Origin: Eunapius fragilis
Taxonomy: Eukaryota > Porifera > Demospongiae > Spongillida > Spongillidae
Assembly (NCBI GenBank): GCA_963681505.1
Contig: OY811979.1
Location: 2,449,414 to 2,513,413 of the forward strand
Direction of reading: 5' to 3'
Length of the DNA stretch: 64,000 nt
Shown: positions 9,425 to 20,929 of the stretch, one piece after another
Layout of the letters: each line of letters opens with the position of its first letter
Position numbering within the stretch: position 1 is the first letter of the stretch
Made by a program: the position numbers and the translations under genes
The notes under the pieces: generated by a model
What the model was told of the DNA's origin: nothing
The model's database searches: none
The model's input: the letters and a program-made list of their open reading frames with translations, nothing else

Positions 9425-10390
9425 CCAACGGGAGGGAGGAGAGGGAGATTGAGGGGATGGAGAGGTGGGGATAAAGGGGATGGAGGAGAGGGGGTGGAGG
9501 GGATGGAGGGGTGGAGAGGGGGAGAGGATGGAGGGGAGGATGGATGGAGAGGAAGGGATTGGAGGGGGTGGTTGAGGGGTGGAGGGAGGGAGGGGAGGAG
9601 GGGTGGAAGGGGATAGGGGTGGAGGGAGGGGAGGAGGGGTGGAAGGGGGTGGATGAAGGGGGTGGAGGGAGGGGATGGAGGGTGGAGGAAGGGGAGGGGA
9701 GGATGGGTGGAAGGGGGTGGATGGAGGGGCGGAGGGGGTGGAAGGGGTTGGATGGAGGGGGTGAAGGGGGTGGATGAAGGGGTGGAGGGGATGGAAGGGA
9801 TGGAGGGTTAAGGGAGTAGAGGGGTGGAGGGGTAGAGGGGATGGAAGGGTAGAGGGGATGGAGGGGTGGAGGGGATGGTGGGGGTGGAGGGATGGAGGAA
9901 GTGGAGGGTATGGAAGGGGTGGAAGTGATGGAGGGATGGAGGGGATGGAGGGGTGGAGGGGATGGCGAGGTGGAGGGGGAGGGGATGGAGGGGAGGAGGG
10001 ATGGAGAGGAAGGGATTGGAGGGGGTGGAGGGGGGATGGAGGGGTGGAGGGAGGGGAGGGGAGGAGTGGAAGGGGGTGGATGAAGGGGGTGGAGGGAGGG
10101 GAGGGGAGGAGGGGTGGATGGAGGGGCTGACGGGTGGAAGGGGTTGGATGGAGGGGGTGAAGGGGGTGGATGGAGGGGTGGAGGGGATGGAGGGTTAAGG
10201 GAGTGGAGGGGTGGAGGGGTAGAGGGGATGGAGGGGTAGAGGGGGTGCAGGGGATGGTGGGGGCCCGGGTGGAGGGCCGGGATGGAGGAAGTGGAGGGTA
10301 TGGAGGGTATGGAAGGGGTGGAGGGGATGGAGGGATGGAGGGGATGGAGGGATGGAGGGATGGAGGGGATGGAGGGGTGGAGGAGATAGC
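9425..10390. repeat. Polypurine GGAGGGG/TGGAGGGG minisatellite (about 960 bp)
   Basis: Almost pure purine strand built from GGAGGGGATGGAGGGGTGG-like units. A higher-order repeat is visible: the block around 9535-9880 recurs at about 9985-10260. The long ORFs in several frames (Gly/Trp-rich plus strand, Pro/Ser/His-rich minus strand) follow from composition and are not genes. Confidence 0.95.
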
Positions 10391-10465
10391 GACGAGAGTG
10401 TTAGTCCGTGCATGTACCATAAGCGACGAGAGTGTTAGTCGGTGCATGCGCGCGTCCATACTAGT
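10391..10465. repeat. Direct repeat, about 36-bp unit
   Basis: Two copies of a unit beginning GCGACGAGAGTGTTAGTC immediately after the polypurine array. Confidence 0.8.
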
Positions 10466-10513
10466 GCGTGCATGCGTGCAATGGACTTGCCAAAGCAAGT
10501 AACTAAAGAGGAG

Positions 10514-10817
10514 AGTACTAGGATCCTATCCTTGAACTGAATTGGGGGTCCCTCCCTCGTGGCATGACGAATTGGACGCCATGCTGCTCCATGGCTGAGT
10601 GAGTGAAGAATAAGAATGAGATGCCATTATCACATAACTGAAATATATTTTGATTGATCTCCGTTTAAGCACAATATCTGTTTTGTTGCCAAATGATGAT
10701 ATTTCCTTGGCTATACCAGGGTGGGACGAGTATGCTCCTCCTGTTATTAAGTGGAGTACTAGGGTACTATCATTGAACTGAATTGGGGGCCCCTCCCTCG
10801 TGGAATGGACGAATTGG
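10514..10817. repeat. Pair of direct repeats of about 62 bp
   Basis: 10514-10577 and 10754-10817 share TTGAACTGAATTGGGGG and CCCTCCCTCGTGG in the same orientation with a few differences. They may be ends of an unrecognised element of about 300 bp. Confidence 0.7.
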
Positions 10818-11159
10818 ATTATACACATTTACAGAGGAAGGTCCCATACCCAAAGGTAAGAGGATCCAGTTCCATTCCAATTTTTACGATGATGAAATTT
10901 GACAAATTGAAATGAGGCAGCATGCGTTAAAATTTAAGCATGCAATTATTCAATTATTTTACACAATAAGAAATTGAACGCGCGACGGAAAAATCAATGA
11001 TGCACGATGCCAAAATTGAGAAAATTGCATAAATTGGGTCAACAAATAAAATTTTCAACTATTAGAAAAATTAGAAAATTGAAGATAATTGCGTGAAAAT
11101 TGGAAAAATTGATCGAAAATGTAAATCTTAATATATTCGAAGAATTGGAAAATTGAATG

Positions 11160-11418
11160 GCACTTTTATCCACGGACCTGTGTGGGTCTGTGTGCCTTTC
11201 CGCCATTATGCCGCATTTACTCGCTCTGCAAACGTGGCGTAAATGTGTATGTGAATATGTTTGCACCTTTACGTATGCGGTAAATATATTGTAAATATTA
11301 GCGTAAAACGTAATAATGTTTACGTCCGTGTAAATATGAGCGTCAATATGATGTTTCACGTTTGCAATAAATTTACGCATAGCGTTCAGACGTAGTAAAG
11401 CCATTTTTTTGTCCAGTG
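11160..11418. mobile_element. Probable CACTA-type terminus relic
   Basis: Read from 11418 on the minus strand it begins CACTGGACAAAAAAATGG and continues with many GTAAAT/ATTTAC motifs in both orientations. That is the architecture of the CACTA ends at 30420 and 38371 (CACTGGATGAAATAGTGC). The other end was not found. It abuts the start of the truncated Gypsy LTR. Confidence 0.5.
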
Positions 11419-11420
11419 TC

Positions 11421-11544
11421 TGTACCTGGCCTGGTCATGGGTGTAGAGTATGTGGGACGCCATGTCTGCGCATGCGCAGTTAGATATTATAGCTTGTGTG
11501 GCTGTATGAGTTTTACTCTGATTGTGGCTAAAGAATATATTACA
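11421..11544 (+). repeat. Partial 5' LTR of Gypsy-2
   Basis: The end ...TATTACA is followed after one base by the primer-binding site. The start is uncertain because the left side runs into a CACTA-like terminus at 11418. The LTR of Gypsy-1 is 323 bp, so this one is probably truncated. Confidence 0.6.
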
Positions 11545-11545
11545 T

Positions 11546-11563
11546 TGGCGACGAGGGTGGGAT
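11546..11563 (+). promoter_or_regulatory. Primer-binding site of Gypsy-2
   Basis: TGGCGACGAGGGTGGGAT agrees at 17 of 18 positions with the complement of the 3' end (with CCA) of metazoan tRNA-Ser(GCT) as I recall it. It directly follows the LTR and precedes the gag ATG by 5 nt. Confidence 0.7.
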
Positions 11564-11568
11564 GAAAG

Positions 11569-14500
11569 ATGCCCACATTTGGCCATATTTCAGAGTTTGT
11601 GGTTGAAGATGAGCGTATCTCGGCGTACCTCGAGCGGATGGAGCTGTACTTTGGAGCCAACGATATAGCACCTGAAAAAAAGGTGGCTATCTTTCTGAGT
11701 GTGATTGGTGCGAAGACATACGCGGTGCTGAGGAGTTTAGTAGCACCTGCCCAGCCAAAGGATAAGCCCTTTGCGGAACTGAAAGCGCTATTAAAAGCGC
11801 ATTATGATCCGAAGCCATTGGTCATAGCGGAGAGGTTTCTGTTTTATAGAAGAGACCAGACAGCCGAAGAGTCTGTATCGGAGTTCCTGGTAGAACTGAG
11901 AAGACTGGCTTCACATTGTGAATTTGGGCAGTTCTTGGATGAAGCCTTGCGGGATAGACTGGTCTGTGGTCTAAGAAATGACACCACTCAAAAGCGGTTG
12001 CTGTCAGAAGCGGATTTGACACTGGCCAAGGCAATTCAAATAGCTTCTAGTATGGAGTCGGCAGAGAAACAGTCTCTACAGTTTCAAGTGACAAGACCAG
12101 GGGCCATATGTCAGGTGCGTGTATAATGTAATCGTTGCAATTCCACTGACCATTCGGTTCGGGAGTGTCGGATTAAGGACTCAGTGGTGTGTTTTCGGTG
12201 TAAAAAAAGAGGACACATTGTAAGAGCCTGTCGGGAGAAGGGACAGTCACAGTCGGCATCTGCAGCAGGTAGAGAGGCAAGAAAGGCAAAACCAGGTTCC
12301 CTGAGCACAAAATGGGTGGATACTGAAGAGGAAGAGGAGGTTGCAGTACAGACAGTGTATGTGGTAAATGGCGATGGCCCGTTTGGAGGAGTGCGCCAAG
12401 AGCTGTTTCCATATTTGAAGCCACAGAAAACCAGGGTACGACTGCGTACCTATACAGCAGAGCAGATGAGAGTCATGGGTACGATTTCTGTGCAAGTGAA
12501 GTATAAGAACCAAACTAGAACCCTATCCTTATTTGTAGTGAACACAGATGGACCTACCTTATTAGGCAGGGATTGGATGAGACAGCTAAAGCTGGATTGG
12601 TCAATGGTGAACCAGGTAGTGATGGAAAAGAAGGGACGGTTGGAAACAATCATGAGGAAGTATGATGAGTTATTTAAGCCAGCAATGGGTACTATCCAGG
12701 GGTTCAAGGCAAAGTTGACAGTCAAGGCTGATGCTCATCCCAAGTTTTGAAAAGCTAGATCTGTACCATTTTCAATTAAGCAACGTGTTGGAGAGGAATT
12801 GGATCGGTTGGAGAAGGAAGGAATTGTGGAAAGAGTAATGCACAGTGATTGGGCTACTCCCATAGTGCCAGTTCCCAAGAAGGATGGAACTTTTCGAATT
12901 TGTGGAGACTATAAAGTTACAGTCAACCCAGCACTGGAAGTGGACCAGTATCCACTTCCCAAACCAGAAGATATATTTGCCACACTAGCTGGAGGAACCG
13001 CATTTTCGAAAATAGACTTGTCACCGGCCTACCAACAGTTGCTGCTGGATAAAGAGTCTCAGCAATATCTGACCGTCAACACTCATCAAGGCTTATACAG
13101 ATATAAGCGCCTTACATTTGGAGTTGCCTCAGCACCTGCGATATTCCAAAGAGTAATGGATAGCATGCTGCAAGGAATTCCAAATGTTGTGTGTTACGTG
13201 GATGACATCTTGGTGACTGGGGCGACCATTGAAGTTCACCTTGACAACTTGGAGGCAGTGTTGCATCGGCTTCAGCAACATGATGTGAGGGTGAACAAGG
13301 AGAAAAGTGTGTTCCTGGCTAAGACAGTCACGTATTTAGGACACGTAATTGATGCAAAAGGATTACACAAGTCACCCACCTTAACAGAAGCCATAGTGAA
13401 GGCACCACCTCCACAAAATACCCAGGAACTACGATCCTTTTTAGGAATGCTCAATTATTATGGAAAGTTCATTCCTAACTTGGCTACCTTACTGCATCCC
13501 TTAAATGGATTGCTGCGATCCGGAGTGAAATGGCAGTGGTCAGCCCAGTGTTGTCAAACATTTGAGAAGGCCAAGGAGGCATTACAAGCATCCAGTGTGT
13601 TGGTGCACTATGACACAGATCTTCCCCTTGTGTTGGCTGCGGATGCTTCCTGCTATGGAGTGGGAGCAGTGATCTCACATGTGTTACCCAGTGGGGAGGA
13701 AAAGCCAATAGCCTTTGCATCTCGTACACTAACCAGATCTGAAGAGAACTATGCTCAACTGGAGAAGGAGGCGCTGGCCTTGGTGTTTGGAGTTAAAAAG
13801 TTTCATCAGTTTCTGTATGGTCGCCAGTTCACCTTGTTGACTGATCATAAACCACTGACCACCATCCTGGGTTCACACACAGGAATTCCTCCTCTAGCTG
13901 CTGCTAGGCTGCAACGTTGGGCCCTGCTACTGTCAGCTTACCAATATGACATACGGTATAGACAGTCGGAGTGTCACGGGAATGCAGATGCTCTCTCTAG
14001 GCTACCCATTGTTGGTACTCCTGTGGAAGAGGAAGGCACTACGGACGCAGAGGTGTACAATGTGACTCAGTTGGAAACCTTACCAGTCACGTATCAGCAG
14101 TTGAAAACAGCTACTAATCATGACCCGATACTGGGTCAGGTGGTGCAGTGTATCAGGAATGGTTGGCCTGTTGCAGCTGTGGAGGAGCTCAAGCCATATG
14201 TGGCTAGAAAACTGGAGTTGACACTACAGGACGACTGTGTATTGTGGGGAACACGAGTGGTAATACCAAAGAAACTGCAGGCAGCTATTCTGGAGGAACT
14301 ACACAAGGATCATGCTGGTATCTGTCGTATTAAGGCTCTGGCCCGGAGTTACGTTTGGTGGCCAGGTTTGGATCGCGAGGTGGAGCAGTTGGTAAAATCA
14401 TGCTTGCCATGTCAGAGTGTTAGAAATGCACCAAGTGTAGCCCCGTTACACCCCTGGGTGTGGCCTGCTAAACCATGGCAACGTATTCATGTTGACTTTG

Positions 14501-15036
14501 CTGGTCCGGTTGAGAAGCGCATGTTGATGGTCGTTGTAGATGCTCATTCTAAGTGGCCGGAAGTGATAGAGATGACTTCGACCACTTCAGAGTTGACCAT
14601 TCAAGCATTGCGAGGCTTGTTTGCGGCACATGGCTTGCCTGATCAGGTGGTTTCGGATAATGGGCCACAGTTTGTGTTGATGGAGTTTCAACGGTTTATG
14701 AAGGAGAATGGTTTTAAACACACACGGTGTGCGCCGTACCATCCCTCCTCGAATGGTCTTGCTGAGCGATTTGTGCAGACATTGAAGAATGCACTGAGGC
14801 GCACCAAAGATATCGGGAGAACCTTTCAACATCGCTTGGCCGGTTTCTTGTTAGCCTATCGCACAACACCGCATGCAACGACTAATGTGGCTCCATGTGA
14901 GCTATTGATGAACAGGAAGATTCGCACTCGATTGGATCTACTCTACCCTGATGTAGAATCTCGGGTGGCCAAAAATGTGTCGCGGCAAAAAGCCATGCAT
15001 GATGTGCATGCAAAGGCAAGGGAATTTCATATATAA
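11569..15036 (+). pseudogene. Gypsy-2 gag-pol with two in-frame stops
   Basis: A single reading frame runs from ATG 11569 to 15036, interrupted only by TAA (12124-12126) and TGA (12748-12750). There is no frameshift. Order: gag (ESVSEFLVELRRLASHC, LRDRLVCGL), zinc knuckles (CNRCNSTDHSVREC, CFRCKKRGHIVRAC), a protease remnant, RT, RNase H and integrase. The RT is complete, with CGDYKVTVNP, FSKIDLSPAYQQ, FGVASAPAIFQ and the YVDDILVTG box. RNase H has AADASCYGVGAV. The integrase has HHCC residues and VDFAGP, SDNGPQF and NGLAERFVQTLK. The protease keeps LLGRDW but the segment with the DTG catalytic motif is absent, apparently an in-frame deletion near 12385. The C-terminus is cut after KAREFHI. 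Confidence 0.9.
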
Positions 15037-16044
15037 GAGTATCAGTATCTGATGCATTATAACTAGTTTACATGCAGGTTAAGTACAAATTAAAGCAACT
15101 CCACTCAGCCAGGTAAGGAAATACTTCACTTAGCATCATGCATCCCTACAACTGAACAGCAAAAAGGCGTGGGGATACAGCATGCTCTGAGTTTTTGTTT
15201 CATGTTTGTGTACAGTATACGTGTCTTATAATAATACTGAATTATAATATCAATTGTACAACAGCAATAAAAATAAGTACACATATATACACCACTTTAT
15301 AAAATACTAAATTGTCTTCGCTGATGTTTAGGCTGCCAACTTAATATTTCAGCTAGCCAAGACTTGATTCTTGTGGCAGGAAGAAGTTGGCAATGTGAGG
15401 TGGGAGAAGATGGCGTGATCTTTGCAAAATAAACTATATAAAGGGACATGACAGAAACAGTGAAATGTATTGCCTATAATGCAAAATAGAATAATTACAT
15501 ATCAGCAGTGGTACTGCGGCGCCGGCACCTGTATTCACTGCATGTGTAAAAAGTTATATATGGGAAAGTTTCCGAGAAAAGGGACCTAACGTGTATTATA
15601 ATAAAGCATAACAAAAATGCATTACGTTTGAAATACTATAACTTCCGAACGGTTAACGCTATCGTCTTCCTATTTTCAGGACTTCATACTACACCATTTC
15701 TCTATGGTAAAGTACATTTTGGGATCTTGACCATGCTCCATGCCAGTGTCGCGATGTTCGGTACCCATTGGGGTTAAAACTCCCCATATATTTCGGCAGG
15801 AAATCTCAATTCATTTCAAAATTGGTTTATACGTAGAGGGATCCTGTGCCTATCGATTTGTCTTGTTCGTGAATTTTTACTTAACCCGTTACAAAGATAT
15901 TGCTTTGCAAAGTAGGTACATATTTCCCGCTCGATTCGCGCCATTCTATGGCCAGGGACAGCATGAATATTCAACTCTTCCTGTTGATAACCTACTACCA
16001 CGCCTACAAGACCCTATTGCGTGATGGCGTTGCACATCGATCGT
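15037..16044. other. No gene recognised
   Basis: About 1 kb of AT-rich sequence between the truncated Gypsy and the hAT element. No motif, LTR or long ORF supports annotation. Confidence 0.5.
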
Positions 16045-16554
16045 TGATACATAGGCGGCGGAACCAGGGGGGCTGGGGGGCATTAGCCCCCCCACTTTTG
16101 CCATTGGGGGGGCGGAAGCATCATTCCGCCCCCCCAGATTTTTAGGCTGACTGGAAAGCTCGTGACTGCAACAAATTTAAATTGCGTATCGGCAGGGTAT
16201 TTTAATTTACAGCGTTGGATTCTAATTAACGGTATAAACCGGCAATTGGCACGCTTCTTCGAATCTTGATGTTGTTCTTACTTCACAACCACCCGTTCTC
16301 AGCAGCACTGCAGTGCTTGATCGTCTTAGTCATCTAATTCTCTTTCTCAACTGAGCGCTGTAAGCATAATTGTTGCTTGTATGCTAGTACATATTAGCGC
16401 TGTAGAATTTGTAACAATAAAGTTAATGATGCCTCTAGTCTGGGCATCGATCTGCTGTAGAAGTTTCTCTGCAACGGTGTACAGTTAGCAGACTGCAAAG
16501 TAGCTACAACTTCTTCGGAGTTCTGCTGAATTACTCCTGAAGAGAGTGAGAGAG

Positions 16555-16772
16555 ATGAAACGTCAGCAAAGCATCAGCTCATTCTTTTCTAAGAAGAGTT
16601 GTACAGGTATTCATATCTGATCGATATCATGACATATATACTTTAGAAATATCTTTACTATGCTGTCATGTTTCTAGGCATTCACAGCCAGTGTACAGAT
16701 GATTCATCTTCATCCACTCCCGGGTCGTAAAAAAGGTATAAAATTGCCATTTCAAAAATGTATTATGCAGGT

Positions 16773-16809
<37 letters not shown>

Positions 16810-19404
16810 ATGTGTGTGTGCATGTGTGTGCGTGTACGTGTGCATGTGTGTCTGTGTGTGTGCATGTGTGTGTATACAAAGGCATTGACCAAGACAGTGA
16901 TACTGATTATATGGTGCAACGTGATCAGGACCAACAAGGTGTGTTATTAACATTACCTTAATGCATACCCAATCTTCAACATAACCAAGGTCGCTCACAT
17001 GAACATAATACTTGTGAAACAGTAAGTGATTTGTGTAGAAGCGCAAGATCCATCTCTCCACCTTCACCATCAATGGTATCAATCAATAATGATGATCTAA
17101 CAAGGTATAGAGGTTAAATGTTGACTGTATGCATGCAATGTAAGATGGTTGCTGTTCTCTTTGCTGCAATAGCTCTATTGATGATAGTAGCACAGGTGTC
17201 TCAAAATGTGCAGCAGAATGCTGTGGAAAAAAGGACACTCCTCACCATTGTCAAGATGAAATGGTTTTGTTAGAAACAAGGCAAATGTTTGGGGGGGAAA
17301 ATGAATATCGATCATTCCAAATTAAGTGGTACAAAGATTATCCTTGGCTCACACTGTGTATTACAAGTAAGAAGGCATTCTGCTTCTATTGTAGACTTAA
17401 TTATGAACAGAAAGAATTATGTTTAAGCAAAAACATAGAACCAGCATTCATCGAAGATGGTTTTAATAATGGGAAGAAAGCTCTGCAAAGATTTGATGTG
17501 CATCAAAGAAGTGCTGGTCATAAGGAAGCCATTTTCAAATTTAGTCGGCGTGTAGCTCCAGGTATAAATGTGCAAATTAACACTGAATTAAAAAAATTAC
17601 AACAAATGAGAAGGTCGTTGTTTTTAAAGCAACTGTCATCTCTGAGAATGTTATTGCGACAGGGATTAGCAATAAGAGATCATGATGCGTTTTATGGAAA
17701 TTTGGAACAGTTATTGCAACTGAGATCCAAAGATGCATATGATATGGATGTAAAGATTTGGTTACAAAATTTGGAGTATTTATCCCATGACATTGTTAAT
17801 GAATGCATTTTATTACTAGGAAATACATTACTTAGGCAGTTGCTGTGCTCGATACGTGAAACTAGTATTTTTTCCATTATGGCTGATGAAACTAGGGATA
17901 TTGGTAACCAAGAACAACTTAGTGTTTGCATTCGTTGGATTGATTCAGGGTTTACAATCCATGAAGATTTTATTGGAATGGTCCATGTTGAAAAGACTGA
18001 TGCAACATCAATTAGCAGTGCTATTAAAGATGTTTTAGTGCGGTGCTCGTTGCCTATTTCACAGTGCAGAGGTCAGGGGTATGATGGTTGCTCAGTGATG
18101 ATGGGACATTTAACTGGAGTTGCTACACAGCTTAGGCAGATAGAACCAACAGCACTTCAGGTGCACTGTATTGCACATAGCCTGAACCTTTGCTTACAAG
18201 ATGCAGCAAAAATATGTGTAATTGTAAGAGGCTGTCTGGGTTTAGTAGGTGAAATGTTGCAATTAATTAAATACTCTCCAAAGCGTTATCATGTATTTGA
18301 GAAGTGCCAAAAGGAATTCTCACCTGAATCTCCTGGGCTTAGACCTTTGTGTCCTACACGGTGGACAGTTCGTACAGGTGCTTTGGACTCAATTCTAAAG
18401 AATTATGAAACTTTATTTCATACATTTGGAGAGATCAATACTACTAGCCATGATGATTATGGCAGACGATTTGGAAGAGTTATGACACAGCTTGAATTAT
18501 TTCAAACATACTTTGGTTTCAGATTATGTCATCTTGTATTTGCAAAATAACAGAAGAAGTATCATTGTTTCTTCAAAGCAAAAATATCATGTTGCAAGAT
18601 GCTGTAGGACAAGTGAATGTGGCACGTATAGATGTTTGGAGAGGCACCGCACAGACGAGGCATACAGTTTGTTTTATGAAAACTGCCTAAACAATTCAAA
18701 CCTATTAACAAATCCACCATGTCTGCCTCGTGCTAGGAGGCCACCAAGAAGAATTGATAGTGACAGTGAACCTCATGTTTTCGAAACCCCTTTAGAATAT
18801 TATAGGAAGATATACTTTGCAATTGAAGTGATCGATGTTGTAGTCAATGAATATTTGGCCAACCATCCCTCCAAATACCACTTGCAATTGAAAGATTTAT
18901 TTTAGAAGCTGCGAATTGGGATGTACCTGGTTCATTACAAATTGACAGTGAACTGCTAAATTTTTATGAAAGAGATCTCGATCCTTCTAAATACAAAGGC
19001 AGTTTAATATGCTTCCCGATTTAATAAAGGAACTTAAATCTACGCCCTCATTCATGCACCTTAAAAATATTAGCAGTGTCTCAACGATTGCTGAAATACT
19101 ATCGTCTTCACCTTTAACATTGGGTGTATTTTCAGAAGTGGTAAAGTTAGTTAAAATATTTATAATAATTCCGATAATAACTACTACTGCATTAAGATCT
19201 TTTTCGTCATTAAGAAGGTTGAAAACCTACTTGAGATCAACAATGACTCAGTGTAGACTGAATAACATTCTCTTACTCCATTGTCACAAAGAGATGACTG
19301 ATGCAATTGATTTGACTGCTATAGCCCAAGACTTCATTGCGGCTAATGAGAGGAGAAGACATATATTGGAGAAATTTCGTAATACATATGCATGTACATG
19401 TTAA
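16555..19404 (+). pseudogene. hAT transposase, ZMYM1/TTF-zinc-finger type, frameshifted
   Basis: A start exon at 16555-16606 encodes MKRQQSISSFFSKK, the usual opening of this family, and is followed by a GT donor. The main ORF 17261-18550 (429 codons) has the TTF-type zinc finger (FQIKWYKDYPWLTLC...FCFYC), the RNase-H-like transposase core with ADETRD and CRGQGYDG, the CIAHSLNLC stretch and PTRWTVR. Homology continues after a stop at 18550 in other frames (TDEAYSLFYENCLNN, PHVFETPLEYYRKIYFA to 18905) and ends with the hAT dimerisation domain at 19009-19404 (SLRRLKTYLRSTMTQCRLNN). At least two frameshifts separate these parts. The copy is probably inactive, though every domain is still recognisable. 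Confidence 0.85.
16773..16876. repeat. (TG)n microsatellite
   Basis: Dinucleotide TG run with CATG and CGTG interruptions inside the 5' intronic part of the hAT element. Confidence 0.95.
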
Positions 19405-19591
19405 AAATGAATGCGAGGTACTTGCACAGTCATTTACATGTACATGTACATGTACATTGTAAAGAAAGCGAGAGAGCGTGCGGGTTAGATCGCCGAAAGG
19501 AAAAATCGGCAATGATTAAAAGACCCCACCTCCGATTTACGCTACAATTCCGCCCCCCCAGGTTTATTCACCTTCCGCCGCCTATGTGATA

Positions 19592-19917
19592 TGCTGTACA
19601 GCATACGGTAAGATTGTCAACGTTCTTCGATGTAGGCACACATCCAGATAAGGCAGCATGGCGCCGTTTAACACGAGTGGAGACGAGCCGACTCGTTTAT
19701 TTGGTTGCAACGGTTAGGCCGGTACGATAACCACGATATTCAGGTCGAGGACGAGGACAGCGTGCATGGTTGAGAGCGGTGATGCTGATGACGATGGTAA
19801 TTTGACATTTTGGATAGTTATGACTGACGACAACGATGTTGACAATAAAAATTTGATGACGCCGAGTCCAAGGTGAAAGTGATGGTGGTGATGAAGGTGT
19901 TAATTGTAATGGAAGTA
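19592..19917. other. Nothing recognised
   Basis: Region between the hAT element and the ATG array; partly imperfect GATG-rich sequence. No gene. Confidence 0.4.
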
Positions 19918-20262
<345 letters not shown>

Positions 20263-20574
20263 GTAGTGGTGGTGGTGGCTCAGGTGTGCGTTAACAGATT
20301 AGTGCCCACGGACGCGCGCGTGCGTCAATACCCGGAAGTCCCAAGGACGCGTGGACGCGTCCAAATTAAGTAGGGTACTTGCCTGGACATTTTAAAGAAA
20401 GTGAGAGGAAACTAAAAGTGAACTATATGTAACATTGAAAGGAATGTTTTTTTTTTTAATTTGTAATTTTTGGTTAGTGCATTTATATATATGAATCGAG
20501 CTCGTACAAGAAAGCTTTAATATATCTTTTAAGATTATGTTCAAATGAATCTTATAGATCATAAGAGATTCCTT

Positions 20575-20915
20575 TACGCATCCTGGTCCCCAATTTTCTT
20601 GCATTCCAGGAAATGAAATGCAATTAACTGACTAGGATCTTATTTCATGGATGAGCCTATACTTCAAGGACCGTGTTAGATTCTTTACATCAGTTCCTGT
20701 CGGATCCTACAGGTTTCCTAATGAGATCTTGATCCCAATTTCTGGCATCTTGTAAGATTCCAATAGTATTTAGCAATAGGATCTTGTAAGAATCCTGTAA
20801 GAATTATACAAGATCCTTTAACAAAACCTTCAAAATTCTTGTAAGAAACTTATAAGTATCTTATCAGATCCTACAGGAGTCCTAATAAGATCTTGGTCCC
20901 ATTTTCTAGACACCC
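20575..20915. repeat. Interspersed repeat copy 1 (GATCTTGTAAGA family)
   Basis: AT-rich sequence full of GGATCTTGTAAGAATCC-like motifs that are partly self-complementary. The segment from 20687 to about 20838 recurs almost identically at 21750-21897 in the same orientation. Precise ends are unknown. Confidence 0.75.
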
Positions 20916-20929
20916 TCGCCAACGACCCA

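Larger units (their letters stand above)
11419..15036 (+). mobile_element. Gypsy/Ty3 retrotransposon, 3'-truncated (Gypsy-2)
   Basis: Plus-strand element with the end of a 5' LTR (to 11544), a primer-binding site, and one gag-pol frame from 11569 to 15036. It stops inside the integrase C-terminus; no second LTR, polypurine tract or target duplication follows. It is related to Gypsy-1 (same gag signatures and pol order) but diverged. In-frame stops and a lost protease site make it a dead copy. Confidence 0.9.
16045..19591 (+). mobile_element. hAT-type DNA transposon
   Basis: Inverted termini CATAGGCGGCGGAA lie at 16050-16063 and, inverted, at 19573-19586; G/C-rich tracts follow on both sides. 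The element is flanked by TGATA (16045-16049 and 19587-19591). A ZMYM1-like hAT transposase lies between. hAT elements normally make 8-bp duplications, so either the flanks have drifted or the boundary is different; the 5-bp repeat is what can be seen. Confidence 0.85.

Noticed and set aside
9422-10502. Long Pro/Ser/His-rich and Gly/Trp-rich ORFs in the polypurine region
   Set aside because: They follow from base composition of the minisatellite; no domain and several frames are open at once.
12124-12750. Programmed stop-codon readthrough in Gypsy-2
   Set aside because: The two stops are of different type and position, the protease site is deleted and the 3' end is lost, so decay explains them better.
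16666-17082. His/Thr-rich and Cys/Val-rich ORFs at the (TG)n tract
   Set aside because: Microsatellite translations.
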